Shown here: piece after piece, positions 1-7,937 of the stretch
Numbering within the stretch: the first letter of the stretch is position 1
Layout: every line of letters begins with the position of its first letter
Source: Glycomyces sp. NRRL B-16210
GTDB lineage: Bacteria > Actinomycetota > Actinomycetes > Mycobacteriales > Micromonosporaceae
Direction: 5' to 3'
Assembly: GCF_000719515.1 (NCBI RefSeq)
Contig: NZ_JOGR01000005.1
Span: forward strand, 1-64,000
Length of the DNA: 64,000 nt
Translations under genes and position numbers: made by a program
Notes under the pieces: model-generated
What the model saw: only the letters and a program-made list of their open reading frames with translations
The model's database searches: none
Told to the model about the DNA's origin: nothing

Positions 1-402
1 TCTTAGTCTGCGCTACACCTACCCGACACCCGTACAGATTCCCTGTCCCTGTGCGTACCTCAATCATCCCCCGAACTGGCACCAACCGCATCACCCACAC
101 GAAGACAAAGCCCTCATGTTTCGGACCGAACACCCTGCACCGCAAGCAAACCCGCACCCAACTCACGCCGCCGCCACCCGCACCCAACACCGGCCCCGCA
201 TCCCGCCAACCGACCCCGGCCGCCCACCCGCCACTCCGTCGCTGCCGCTTTTGACTTTGGCCCACCACCGGCCCCGCATCCCGCCACCGGGTCCCACCCA
301 CGCCCTCTCTTCGTCGCTGCCGCCTTTGACTTGACGCCTAGTTTCTCGGCGCCTTGACATCCCACGACTCCCCGCACCCGGCACTCACCCCACACCATGA
401 GG
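1..402. other. Non-coding, C-rich left edge
   Basis: No convincing gene is seen. The open frames here are low-complexity, rich in proline, arginine and alanine, and lack ribosome binding sites. The only structure noticed is the imperfect tandem duplication listed separately. The racemase gene on the minus strand ends at its right border without an obvious terminator. Confidence 0.5.
188..332. repeat. Imperfect tandem duplication, unit about 75-78 bp
   Basis: A 21-base segment at 188-208 recurs exactly at 266-286, an offset of 78. A second 21-base segment at 237-257 recurs with one mismatch at 312-332, an offset of 75. The two units are therefore tandem and slightly diverged. They lie in non-coding DNA and their function is unknown. 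Confidence 0.7.
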
Positions 403-1095
403 TCAGGGCCGGAGTGCGAGTTCGACCAGCCTCTCGGTGTGGATCCGGGTGGAGTCGAAGACCGGGACCGGGCTATCAGAGGCGTCCACCAGCAGCGTGA
501 TCTCAGTGCAGCCGAAGACGATTCCCTCGCTCCCTCGTGCGGCCAGCGCCGCCATCACCTCCCGGTACACCTCCCGCGACTCCTCGCGGACCTTCCCGAG
601 CGTCAACTCGCCGTAGATGATCTCGTGCACCGCCTCGCGTTCCTCCGCAGTCGGGACCAGCACCTCGACACCGTGCATTGCCATCCTGTCGGCATAGAAG
701 CCCATCTCCATGGTGAATCGGGTGCCGAGCAGCCCGACCCTGGTCGAACCGGCGGCTTTCACGCTCTCGGCCACCGCGTCCACCAGATGCACGAACGGCA
801 CCTCGATCGCGTCTTCGATCGCCTCGGCGACCACGTGCATCGTGTTGGTGCACAAGGCGATGAAGTCCGCACCGCCTCTTTCGAGCGCGGCGGCCGCCTC
901 GGCCAGGATCCGCGCGCTCGCCTCCCAGTCGCCCTTGCGCTGCAAGGCCTCGATCTCGGCGAAGTCCACGGTCGCCATGAGGCTCTTCGCGTTGTGCTGG
1001 CCGCCCAGCGCCGCCCGGACCGACTCGTTGACGAGGCGGTAGTACTCCGCCGACGACTCCCAGGACATCCCGCCGATCAACCCCATGGTGCGCAT
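403..1095 (-). CDS. Aspartate/glutamate racemase family protein
   Basis: The 230-residue protein belongs to the cofactor-independent Asp/Glu racemase superfamily (RacX/YgeA type), which inverts amino acids using two cysteines. The two catalytic cysteines sit in CTNTMH in the first half and GCTEI in the second. The N-terminus MGLIGGMSWES is the family's glycine-rich substrate loop. I take the first ATG because a CATAAT hexamer ends six bases before it, as in other probable leaderless genes here; the ATG three codons later is possible. The substrate cannot be read from the sequence, and D-amino acid production for peptidoglycan or signalling is only inferred. It stands alone, separated from the upstream gene by a terminator. 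Confidence 0.88.
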   Translation of the reverse strand: MRTMGLIGGMSWESSAEYYRLVNESVRAALGGQHNAKSLMATVDFAEIEALQRKGDWEASARILAEAAAALERGGADFIALCTNTMHVVAEAIEDAIEVPFVHLVDAVAESVKAAGSTRVGLLGTRFTMEMGFYADRMAMHGVEVLVPTAEEREAVHEIIYGELTLGKVREESREVYREVMAALAARGSEGIVFGCTEITLLVDASDSPVPVFDSTRIHTERLVELALRP

Positions 1096-1101
1096 CGCTC
1101 C

Positions 1102-1107
1102 ATTATG
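1102..1107 (-). promoter_or_regulatory. -10-like hexamer of the racemase gene (leaderless type)
   Basis: On the minus strand the hexamer reads CATAAT, five of six consensus bases, and ends six bases before the ATG at 1095. A GGAG lies only two bases before the start, too close for ordinary ribosome binding. Confidence 0.45.
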
Positions 1108-1124
1108 CGCGCCTGACGCGGAAA

Positions 1125-1149
1125 GGCCGCCCCGGTTTTCGGGGCGGCC
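1125..1149 (-). terminator. Terminator after the NADP-binding oxidoreductase gene
   Basis: Ten-base arms GGCCGCCCCG and CGGGGCGGCC flank a five-base loop. On the minus strand the stem is followed by a short T run, shortly after the stop of the upstream oxidoreductase gene. Confidence 0.7.
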
Positions 1150-1158
1150 CTCCTCGTC

Positions 1159-1776
1159 TCAGGCTTCGGCGAGGGTTATTGCTGTGGACCAGCCTCCGTT
1201 GATCTGGTCTTGCACCTTCATGTGCAGCAACTGGAACGCCTCCAGCGCTCCCGCGTGCTTCAGGCCTCCCACGTCGATCGGGCGCAGGTCCGCGTCCAGA
1301 CCGAGCCCGACCACGGTCTTCTTCGCGTCCGGGTCGTCGCCCGCCACGAACAGGTCCAGCGGCGTGGAGTTCACCAGCCTCGACGCGAACGTGGTGTTGA
1401 AGGCCTTGACCACCTTCGCCCCCGGCGCCGCCTCGGCGATCTCCTCTGCCGCGGACTTCCCGACCGGCGTCACCAGCCCGTCGAAGGTCGTGAAGTCCAC
1501 CGGGTTGCTGATGTCGACCACGGTCTTGCCGCCGAGCTGGTCGGCCCACAGCCGCGCGATCTCCTTGCTTCCGTCATACGGCGTCGCCAGCACGATCACC
1601 TCGGACCCGGCCGAGCTGTCGAGCGGCTCGCCCACCGCGCTGTCGCCGAGTTCGGCGGCCAGGTCGGCGGCCTTGTCGGGATTGCGGGCCGCGATGCGGA
1701 CCCGGTGCCCGCCGCGCACCAGGCGCAGTCCGATGCCGCGGGCCATGTTGCCCGCGCCAACGATCAGGATCTCCAT
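1159..1776 (-). CDS. NADPH-dependent F420 reductase-like NAD(P)-binding protein
   Basis: This 205-residue protein starts with a Rossmann nucleotide-binding loop, VGAGNMARGIGLRL, and continues with VKAFNTTF and a GGLKHAGALE segment. This is the layout of the COG2085 family (F420H2:NADP oxidoreductase-like). Family members move hydride between NADP and coenzyme F420, or act as orphan NADP-dependent reductases. F420 specificity is not demonstrable here. A strong Shine-Dalgarno (AGGAGGA) precedes the ATG. The gene lies 34 bp downstream of the exporter gene on the same strand and is probably co-transcribed with it. Confidence 0.8.
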   Translation of the reverse strand: MEILIVGAGNMARGIGLRLVRGGHRVRIAARNPDKAADLAAELGDSAVGEPLDSSAGSEVIVLATPYDGSKEIARLWADQLGGKTVVDISNPVDFTTFDGLVTPVGKSAAEEIAEAAPGAKVVKAFNTTFASRLVNSTPLDLFVAGDDPDAKKTVVGLGLDADLRPIDVGGLKHAGALEAFQLLHMKVQDQINGGWSTAITLAEA

Positions 1777-1810
1777 GTTTGTTCCTCCTTGTTCAGACGT
1801 TCGCGGGGCC

Positions 1811-3409
1811 TCAGGGGGAGGTCTCGGCCTTGATCTCGGCGGCCTTGGCGTCGGGGTCGTCGTTCACCGAGGCCTGCGTGCTGCGCAGCGTCAGGTTCGG
1901 CATGAACAGGGTGAGCACGATGGTGACCCCGGCGATGCAGGCCGCGACCAGGAACACCCGGTCGAGGCCGTCGGTGAAGGCCTGCTGGACGACGATCCGC
2001 ACCGGTTCGGGCAGGTGCGCGACCACGGTGGGGGACTCCATGACCGCGTTCAGGTCGGACTCGTCGAACGCCGCGGCCTGGTCGGCGTCGAGCTCGGAGA
2101 CGGCCGCCGGCAGGTTCGCGTCGAGTTCGCCGCTGAGCCTGGCGGTCATGACCGCGCCGAGCACGGCGGTGCCGACCGCGCCGCCGAGGGACCGGGCGAA
2201 GTTGTTCGTGCTCGTGCCAGCGCCGAGGTCCTCGAGCTTGACGATGTTCTGCATGGCGAGCACCAGCGGCTGCATGAACATGCCCATGCCGATACCCAGG
2301 ACCAGCAGGTACATGCTGGAGAGCCACAGCGGCGTGTCGACGTGGAGGTTCGTGAACAGCCACAGCCCGGCGGTGATCACGACCGCCCCGGCGACCAGGA
2401 ACCACTTGTAGCGCCCGAGCCGGGAGATGACGAAGCCCGAGGAGACCGAGGTGAGGACCATCCCGCACATCATCGGCAGCATGAGCAGCCCCGACTCGGT
2501 GGGGGAGTAGCCGCGGACCATCTGGAAGAACAGCGGGATGTAGACGATCCCCGAGAACATGCCGACGCCGAAGATGAGCGCGATGACGCTCGCGAGCGCG
2601 AACGTGCCCTGCTTGAACATCCGCAGCGGCAGGATCGGCTCCTCTGCGCGGGCCTCGACGACGAGGAACGCGACCGTCAGGGCCGCCGCGGCGCCGAACA
2701 GCCCGATGATCACCGCCGAGTCCCACGCGTAGCTGTTCCCGCCCCACGTGACGGCCAGCAGGAGGCTCACGACGGCCGGGACGAGGCAGCTCGCGCCGAG
2801 CCAGTCGATGCGGTGCGGCCGGGTCGGGAAGTGGTGGCGGCGCAGGATCTGGTTCACCGCGATCATCGCGGCGAAGCCGAGCGGCAGGTTGATGTAGAAG
2901 ATCCACCGCCAGTCGACCTCGGCGAGCCAGCCGCCCAGCACCGGCCCGGCCACCGAGGAGATCCCGAAGACCGCACCGAAGAACCCCTGGTAGCGGCCTC
3001 TCTCCCGTGGGGAGACGACGTCGGAGACGACGGTGAAAGCGAGCGTGATGAGCCCGCCGCCGCCCAGGCCCTGGAGGCCGCGGAACAGCACCAGTTGCAG
3101 CATGTTCTGCGCGAGCCCGGCGAGCGCGGAGGCGACCAGGAAGATCACGATCGCCGTCAGGATCACCGGCCGGCGCCCGTACAGGTCGCTGAGCTTGCCG
3201 TACAGCGGGACCGAGGCGGTCGTGGCGATGAGGTAGGCGGTCACGACCCACGTGTAGTCGTCCATGCCCTGGAGGTCGCCCACGATGGTGGGCAGCGCGG
3301 TGCCGACGATGGTCTGGTCGAGCGAGGCGAGGAGCATCGTGAGCATGAGGGCGCCGAAGAGCGTGTACAGCTCTCTGCGGCTCATGTTCGCCGCGCTCGG
3401 TGCGCTCAT
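1811..3409 (-). CDS. MFS drug:proton antiporter, DHA2 family (14 TM)
   Basis: The 532-residue membrane protein belongs to the EmrB/QacA (DHA2) group of major facilitator exporters, which pump lipophilic drugs or metabolites out of the cell using the proton gradient. Visible signatures are LDQTIVGTALPTI in the first helix (DHA2 motif D1), the loop motif GKLSDLYGRRPV (motif A), and GPVLGGWLAE in the fifth helix (motif C, the antiporter motif). About fourteen hydrophobic stretches can be counted. The extra-cytoplasmic loop before the last helix is long. A second ATG lies eight codons in. No local regulator gene is present, and the substrate is unknown. Confidence 0.9.
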   Translation of the reverse strand: MSAPSAANMSRRELYTLFGALMLTMLLASLDQTIVGTALPTIVGDLQGMDDYTWVVTAYLIATTASVPLYGKLSDLYGRRPVILTAIVIFLVASALAGLAQNMLQLVLFRGLQGLGGGGLITLAFTVVSDVVSPRERGRYQGFFGAVFGISSVAGPVLGGWLAEVDWRWIFYINLPLGFAAMIAVNQILRRHHFPTRPHRIDWLGASCLVPAVVSLLLAVTWGGNSYAWDSAVIIGLFGAAAALTVAFLVVEARAEEPILPLRMFKQGTFALASVIALIFGVGMFSGIVYIPLFFQMVRGYSPTESGLLMLPMMCGMVLTSVSSGFVISRLGRYKWFLVAGAVVITAGLWLFTNLHVDTPLWLSSMYLLVLGIGMGMFMQPLVLAMQNIVKLEDLGAGTSTNNFARSLGGAVGTAVLGAVMTARLSGELDANLPAAVSELDADQAAAFDESDLNAVMESPTVVAHLPEPVRIVVQQAFTDGLDRVFLVAACIAGVTIVLTLFMPNLTLRSTQASVNDDPDAKAAEIKAETSP

Positions 3410-3416
3410 AGGTGCG

Positions 3417-3422
3417 AGCGTA
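3417..3422 (-). promoter_or_regulatory. -10-like hexamer of the exporter gene
   Basis: The minus-strand hexamer TACGCT ends seven bases before the ATG at 3409 and there is no Shine-Dalgarno in between. It lies just inside the palindrome that separates this gene from the beta-galactosidase gene. Confidence 0.35.
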
Positions 3423-3423
3423 T

Positions 3424-3447
3424 GGCCCGCCTCCGCGGAGGCGGGCC
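3424..3447. terminator. Perfect 24-bp palindrome between GH42 gene and exporter gene
   Basis: The two 12-base halves are exact reverse complements (left half GGCCCGCCTCCG) with no loop base left over. It sits 9 bp after the stop of the GH42 gene. It probably acts as a terminator hairpin, although there is no T run. It also abuts the likely -10 of the exporter gene, so an operator role is an alternative. Confidence 0.5.
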
Positions 3448-3455
3448 GAAACGGC

Positions 3456-5360
3456 TCATCTCTTGTTGACCGCCCAGGACCCGGCGGGGACGATGACGTT
3501 CCCGACCTGGGCCTCCTTCTCGGTGTGGTTCACGACGAACCGCCACGGGCCGCGGTCGACCACGTCGACGCCGCGGGTGCCGGGCCCGTCGAGCTTGAGC
3601 TCCTCGAACAGGCGGTCCCAGGCCTCGTCGACGAGCTTGCACGAGACGTACCAGGCCTCGCCCTCGCCGAAGGGGTTCACCGTGACCGCGGGCTGGTTCT
3701 CGATGACGTCGCCGGTGGCGTACTGGGTGACGCACTGGGCGCCGCGCAGCTCCACGAGTTCGCAGAAGCGCTCGGCCGCGCCGAAGTTCCACAGGGCCCG
3801 CAGCTCGCCCGAGGGCTGGGGGAGGTGCTCGGTGACGCGGATGCCGAACAGGTCGGTGAGGCCGCCGAGGAACCCGTCGAGCCACACCTGGCAGTGCTCG
3901 TCCACCGCCCCGGTGAGGTAGGAGGCGACGAGCCGCCCGCCGCCGGCGGTGAACCAGCGGAGGTTCTCGGCGGCGGCCTCGCTGAGGACGTAGGTGCTCG
4001 GGGCGATCACGGTGGTGTACCGCGACAGGTCGCCCTCGGGGGCGACGAAGTCGACGACGACGCCGCGGTCGCGCAGGACGCGGTGGATCTGGGCGACGTT
4101 CTCCAGGTAGTCCACCGGGGCCGGCAGGTGCGGGCCCGAGGAGGCCCACCAGGACTCGGGGCTCCACAGGATCGCCACGTCGGTCTTGACCGGGGCCTCG
4201 ACGGTGTGGGCGATGCCCGGCAGGGTGTTCCCGAACGCGGCGACCTCGGCGAACATGCGGGTGTGCTTGCCGGCGTGGGGGAGCAGCGCGGAGTGCCACT
4301 GCTCGGCCCCGCCCCTCCCGGCGCGCCACTGGAAGAACATGGCGCCCTTGGAGCCGCGGCTGATGTGGATCATCGAGTGGCGGGCCATGCGGCCCGGAGC
4401 TTTGGCGACCGCGCCGTCCTTGGAGTGGATCGTGGCCGCGGCCTGCTCCATGAGGATCCAGTCCCCGCCGCCGGCCCACGAGCGCGAGAGGTCGGCGTGG
4501 AGGGCGCTCTGCTGCTCGGCCCGCTCGTCGGGCGCCGAAGGGTAGGAGTCGAACGCGACGAGGTCCACTTCGGAGGCCCACTGCCACGGGTCGACCGGGA
4601 CCCACTGCCCGAACACGAAGTTCGTGGTGATCGGGATCTCGGGGTTCGCCGCCCGCAGCACGTCCCGCTGGCTCTTGTAGTGCTCGAGCATCGCGTCGGA
4701 GGTGAAGCGCTTGAAGTCGAGCTCGTGCGCCGGGTTCGACAGGTACTGGGTCGCCCTGGGGGCGAGGATCTGGTCCCACTCGCCGTAGTGCTGGCTCCAG
4801 AACGAGCCCCACCACGCGTCGTTGAGCGCCTCGATCGTCTCGTACTTCTCCTGGAGCCAGATCCGGAAGGCCCGCTCGGCGTGCGCGGAGTAGGTCGCCG
4901 AGCCGTACTCGTTGTGGACGTGCCACATCGCCAGCGCCGGGTGCTCGGCGTAGCGCTCGGCGAGCTTCCCGGCGATCCGCAGGGACGCCTCCTGGTAGGC
5001 GGGCGCGCAGACGTCGTAGGTGTCGCGCGAGCCGTGGACCTGCCGCACCCCGTCGGGGCGGGTGTTGAGCGCGTCCGGGTGCGCGAGGGTGAACCACGGC
5101 GGCGGGGAGGCGGTCGGGGTGGCGAGGTTGACGCCGACGCCTCCGGTGTGGAGCTTGTCGAGGACGCGGTCGAGCCAGTCGAAGTCGTACTCGCCCTCGC
5201 GCGGCTCCAGGCGCGACCAGGAGAAGACGCCGACGCTGACGAGGTTGACCCCGGCTTCGCGCATGAGGTGGACGTCGTCGTCCCAGATCTCCTCGGGCCA
5301 CTGCTCGGGGTTGTAGTCGCCGCCGTAGGCGAGGCCGTCGACGCCTTTGGGCCAGTCCAT
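3456..5360 (-). CDS. Beta-galactosidase, glycoside hydrolase family 42
   Basis: This 634-residue enzyme hydrolyses terminal beta-galactosides. The family fold is an (alpha/beta)8 barrel (about residues 1-390), a trimerisation domain and a small C-terminal beta domain. The acid/base glutamate is E151 in WHVHNEYGS and the nucleophile is E305 in WILMEQAA. The start GGDYNPEQWPEEIW is typical of GH42. There is no signal peptide, so it should act in the cytoplasm on imported oligosaccharides. A GGAGGA ribosome binding site precedes the ATG. A 9-9-9 inverted repeat just upstream is a likely operator. No sugar transporter or dedicated regulator is adjacent. Confidence 0.93.
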   Translation of the reverse strand: MDWPKGVDGLAYGGDYNPEQWPEEIWDDDVHLMREAGVNLVSVGVFSWSRLEPREGEYDFDWLDRVLDKLHTGGVGVNLATPTASPPPWFTLAHPDALNTRPDGVRQVHGSRDTYDVCAPAYQEASLRIAGKLAERYAEHPALAMWHVHNEYGSATYSAHAERAFRIWLQEKYETIEALNDAWWGSFWSQHYGEWDQILAPRATQYLSNPAHELDFKRFTSDAMLEHYKSQRDVLRAANPEIPITTNFVFGQWVPVDPWQWASEVDLVAFDSYPSAPDERAEQQSALHADLSRSWAGGGDWILMEQAAATIHSKDGAVAKAPGRMARHSMIHISRGSKGAMFFQWRAGRGGAEQWHSALLPHAGKHTRMFAEVAAFGNTLPGIAHTVEAPVKTDVAILWSPESWWASSGPHLPAPVDYLENVAQIHRVLRDRGVVVDFVAPEGDLSRYTTVIAPSTYVLSEAAAENLRWFTAGGGRLVASYLTGAVDEHCQVWLDGFLGGLTDLFGIRVTEHLPQPSGELRALWNFGAAERFCELVELRGAQCVTQYATGDVIENQPAVTVNPFGEGEAWYVSCKLVDEAWDRLFEELKLDGPGTRGVDVVDRGPWRFVVNHTEKEAQVGNVIVPAGSWAVNKR

Positions 5361-5382
5361 GGGGTCCTCCGGGGGATGCGGT

Positions 5383-5409
5383 CAGTTAGTTGCAAGACAA
5401 AACTAACTG
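5383..5409. promoter_or_regulatory. Operator-like inverted repeat upstream of the GH42 gene
   Basis: Arms CAGTTAGTT and AACTAACTG are perfect complements separated by nine bases, centred 36 bp before the GH42 start codon. Their core, TTAGTT at one end and AACTAA at the other of a 21-bp site, resembles the operators of ROK-family repressors such as Bacillus XylR. The AT-rich site stands out in this GC-rich DNA. Sugar-responsive repression is an inference; no ROK gene is in the window. Confidence 0.65.
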
Positions 5410-5457
5410 CCTCTGGGGTGATTTGCCCAGCCTAATGCGACCCCGGTTCGGATTTCC

Positions 5458-6180
5458 CTACTGGGCCGCCGACAGCGCCTCGAAACGCTCGCGGCGCAGC
5501 CGCTCGGGCCACGTGTCGTCCACCGGCGGGAGCGAGGCCGGGTCCACCCCGACCGCCCACGACAGCAGCAGGTCCGCCAGCTTCGGGTTCCGCGCCAGCG
5601 CCGGACCGTGCATGTACGTGCCGACCACGTGCCCCGCCCAGGCCCCCTCGGTCGCCCCGTCGTTGCCGACCCCCGCAGTCACCCGCGCCAGCGGCTGCAC
5701 CGCCTGGCCCAGGTGCGTGCGCCCGCCGTGGTTCTCGAACCCCGTGATCGGGCCGATGCCCAGCTGCGGCGCCGACTCCCCGGCGATCTCGCCCACGGCC
5801 CGCGACGGGCCCCGGTCCGAGCGCAGGTCGAGGATGTTCAGGCCCGCGTAGGCGCGCCCGTTCGCGTAGAACGACTCGCCGAGCAGCTGGTACCCGGCGC
5901 AGATCGCCAGGATCGGCTTCCCGGCCTCGGCGGCCCGGATCACCGCGCCGTCGTCGAGCAGCCGCTCGGCCGCGACCGCCTGCGGCCCGTCCTCGCCGCC
6001 GCCGATGAGGTACATGTCGGCGGTCGCCGGGACGCGCTGGTCGCTGCGGACCTGCATCGGCTCCACGTCGATCCCGCGGGCGCGGGCCCGATGGGCCAGC
6101 ACCAGCAGGTTCCCCCGGTCGCCGTACGTCGACAGGAGGTCGGGGTAGAGCCAGACGATGCGCAGGGTGCTCAGTGCCAC
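5458..6180 (-). CDS. gatD: Lipid II isoglutaminyl synthase, glutaminase subunit GatD
   Basis: GatD supplies ammonia from glutamine to MurT so that the alpha-carboxyl of D-Glu in the lipid II stem peptide is amidated. The 240-residue protein has a class I, CobB/CobQ-like amidotransferase fold: nucleophile C94 in ILAICAGYQLLG and catalytic H191 in YMHGPALARNPKLADLL. The start is the GTG 17 bp after the murT stop, giving the usual N-terminus with LRIVWLYPDLLSTYGDRGN. The Shine-Dalgarno is weak (GAGAGCGAG). The gene forms a two-gene operon with murT. Confidence 0.92.
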   Translation of the reverse strand: MALSTLRIVWLYPDLLSTYGDRGNLLVLAHRARARGIDVEPMQVRSDQRVPATADMYLIGGGEDGPQAVAAERLLDDGAVIRAAEAGKPILAICAGYQLLGESFYANGRAYAGLNILDLRSDRGPSRAVGEIAGESAPQLGIGPITGFENHGGRTHLGQAVQPLARVTAGVGNDGATEGAWAGHVVGTYMHGPALARNPKLADLLLSWAVGVDPASLPPVDDTWPERLRRERFEALSAAQ

Positions 6181-6197
6181 GGTAGAACGCTCGCTCT

Positions 6198-7442
6198 CTA
6201 GTTGACCCGGTTGAATTCGGCGCGGACGTCCTGGAACGCCGTGTAGTTCGCCACGACCTCCACCCGCCCCGGCGGCACCGCCGCGATCGCCGCCCTGATG
6301 TCGTCGACCACCACGAAGTCGACCCCGTCGACCTCCAGGCGCACCGCCAGGTCCGTGCGGCGGTCGCCGGTCACGACCACCTTCCGGCCCGCCAGGGACG
6401 TGAAGTCCACGTCGTAGATCCACGAGGTGTCGAAGCCGTCGACCTCGCGGGCGTTCAGCGACAGGACCACCGGCGGGCCCTGCTCGATCATGTCGAACGA
6501 CTCCAGCCAGCCGGCCGGGTTCTTCGCCAGCAGCAGCCGCAGCTGCCGCCCGTCGCGCTCGACCCTCGCGTACCGGCCCGCCACCGAGGCGACCTCCGAC
6601 AGCTTCGGCGCCGCCTGCGCCGGGTCCACCCCGAACAGGCTCGCGATCGCCAGCGCCGTGGCCGCGTTCGCGCGGTTCACCCGGCCCGGCAGTTGCAGGT
6701 TCAGCTCGTACCGGCGCCCGTCGGGGCCCACCACGGCCTCGCCCTGGTGCGCCACCGACCACTGCGGGCTCGGCCGGTTCAGACCGCAGTTCGTGCACCG
6801 CCAGAACTCGCCGAACCGGTCCAGGTGCGAGCCGCAGTTCGGGCAGATCGCCGAGTCGGCCGTCCAGCTCTGGCCCGCCGAGACCCACACCACGCGCTGG
6901 CACACCGAGGCGGCCCACACGATGAGCGGGTCGTCGGCGTTGGCCACGATCGTGCTCTGGCCCGCCGAGGCCTGGAGCGTCTGGCGCCACTTCGCGGCCA
7001 GCGCCGTGACCTCCATGGCCCGGTCGAGCTGGTCGCGCGAGAGGTTGAGCAGCGCCACGACCTTCGGGCTCGCCGCGTCCAGCAGCTGCCCCAGGTAGTG
7101 CTCGTCGCATTCGAGCGCCGCGTACTCGGCCTTCGGGGCCTTCGCCAGGGCGGTCGTGTGCCCGGTCGGCATGTTCGCGCCGAAGGAGTTCGTCGCGACC
7201 TTCCCGATCGCCTCCAGGGCGGCGGTGGTGAACCGGGTGGTCGTGGTCTTGCCGTTGGTGCCCGAGATGAGCACGACGTGGCGCCCGTCGGCCAGCAGCT
7301 CCAGAAGCCGCGGCTCGACGATCAACCCGACGCGACCGCCGATCACCGAGCCGTCCCCGCGGCCGGTCGCGCGCGAGAGCGCGGCGGCGGTCCGCAGGAG
7401 CGCGGTGGCGAATTTCGCGCGTGGGGTCAGATTCGCGCTCAT
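6198..7442 (-). CDS. murT: Lipid II isoglutaminyl synthase, ligase subunit MurT
   Basis: MurT is a Mur-ligase-like ATPase that activates the D-Glu carboxylate of lipid II for amidation with ammonia from GatD. The P-loop GTNGKTTTT is at residues 61-69. A zinc ribbon typical of MurT is visible with cysteines at about 200, 203, 216 and 219. The C-terminal part is the DUF1727 domain that contacts GatD. I use the ATG giving MSANLTPRAKF, 414 residues, which fits the family; an in-frame ATG 14 codons earlier lacks support. The gene diverges from the mraZ cluster, which puts two cell-wall systems on either side of one 600-bp control region. Confidence 0.92.
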   Translation of the reverse strand: MSANLTPRAKFATALLRTAAALSRATGRGDGSVIGGRVGLIVEPRLLELLADGRHVVLISGTNGKTTTTRFTTAALEAIGKVATNSFGANMPTGHTTALAKAPKAEYAALECDEHYLGQLLDAASPKVVALLNLSRDQLDRAMEVTALAAKWRQTLQASAGQSTIVANADDPLIVWAASVCQRVVWVSAGQSWTADSAICPNCGSHLDRFGEFWRCTNCGLNRPSPQWSVAHQGEAVVGPDGRRYELNLQLPGRVNRANAATALAIASLFGVDPAQAAPKLSEVASVAGRYARVERDGRQLRLLLAKNPAGWLESFDMIEQGPPVVLSLNAREVDGFDTSWIYDVDFTSLAGRKVVVTGDRRTDLAVRLEVDGVDFVVVDDIRAAIAAVPPGRVEVVANYTAFQDVRAEFNRVN

Positions 7443-7671
7443 GCGGGCTCGCTTTCGGCTTGATCGGGACCAACGGTTATGCACAAGAGTTTGTCACACG
7501 GCCACCGGAACCCGTGATGAGTGGCATGGGAGCGTGAGGCCGCCCGCCCCTCCCCGGCGGCCCCGGGACCGGAGGCAGTCACGGACGCGAATGCGCCTCA
7601 CGCGCCTGCCTGGCACTCCGCCCCGCGGCCCCCGCCAAAGGCCGCCCCGGGACCCCGCCGGACCGCTTCCC

Positions 7672-7685
7672 CCACCTTCCTCCAC
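7672..7685 (-). promoter_or_regulatory. MraZ-box-like direct repeat pair, minus strand (site 1)
   Basis: The minus strand reads GTGGAGGAAGGTGG, two GTGG cores 10 bp apart, followed 10 bp later by a degenerate GCGG. It differs at one base from the core of the mraZ array (GTGGAGTAAGGTGG) but points the other way, towards murT. Confidence 0.35.
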
Positions 7686-7742
7686 CGCCGGCGGGGCCGA
7701 CGCTCCACAGTGACCGCCCGGCCGCGCACCGTGCCCGCGACC

Positions 7743-7767
7743 GGTCGCTTTGCGTGCGCAAGCGACC
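7743..7767. other. Hairpin upstream of the 22-codon ORF
   Basis: Outer arms GGTCGCTT and AAGCGACC pair perfectly. The inner GCG-TG-CGC continues the stem with a single bulged T. No T run follows. It could structure a leader RNA or be a protein site; function unknown. Confidence 0.45.
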
Positions 7768-7815
7768 CCGCAGGACCGATCCGATTGGGGCCCTTGCCAC
7801 CCGAAGGAGTGAACA

Positions 7816-7884
7816 ATGAGGAAACCTCGCCTCGTGGTGCCGCTGTTGCGCACTCGGCACTCCACCTTCCTCCACCGACACTGA
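7816..7884 (+). CDS. Possible 22-codon leader ORF upstream of mraZ
   Basis: An ATG at the correct distance from a strong GAAGGAG Shine-Dalgarno opens a 22-residue basic peptide, MRKPRLVVPLLRTRH followed by STFLHRH, ending in TGA. Its last codons overlap the second reverse MraZ-like box pair, and the forward box array starts 54 bp after its stop. I do not recognise the peptide. It could be a regulatory upstream ORF or chance; only the ribosome binding site and position support it. Confidence 0.25.
   Translation: MRKPRLVVPLLRTRHSTFLHRH
7862..7875 (-). promoter_or_regulatory. MraZ-box-like direct repeat pair, minus strand (site 2)
   Basis: The minus strand again reads GTGGAGGAAGGTGG, then GAGTG, inside the 3' part of the 22-codon ORF. 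It is identical over 16 bp to site 1. Confidence 0.35.
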
Positions 7885-7937
7885 CCAGCCTTTTCGCCAT
7901 GCCCACCACGGAAGTCGCGCCGAAACAACCCCCACGG

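Larger units (their letters stand above)
7443..7937. other. Intergenic control region between murT and the mraZ box array
   Basis: No ordinary gene is supported. The region holds a 25-bp hairpin at 7743-7767, a 22-codon ORF with a strong Shine-Dalgarno at 7816, and two minus-strand MraZ-box-like pairs. The murT promoter should also lie here, but I could not fix its hexamers. Confidence 0.6.

Noticed and set aside
1085..3469. A 794-codon plus-strand frame opposite the oxidoreductase and exporter genes
   Set aside because: Shadow of the exporter gene; the minus strand encodes clear protein families with ribosome binding site or -10 support.
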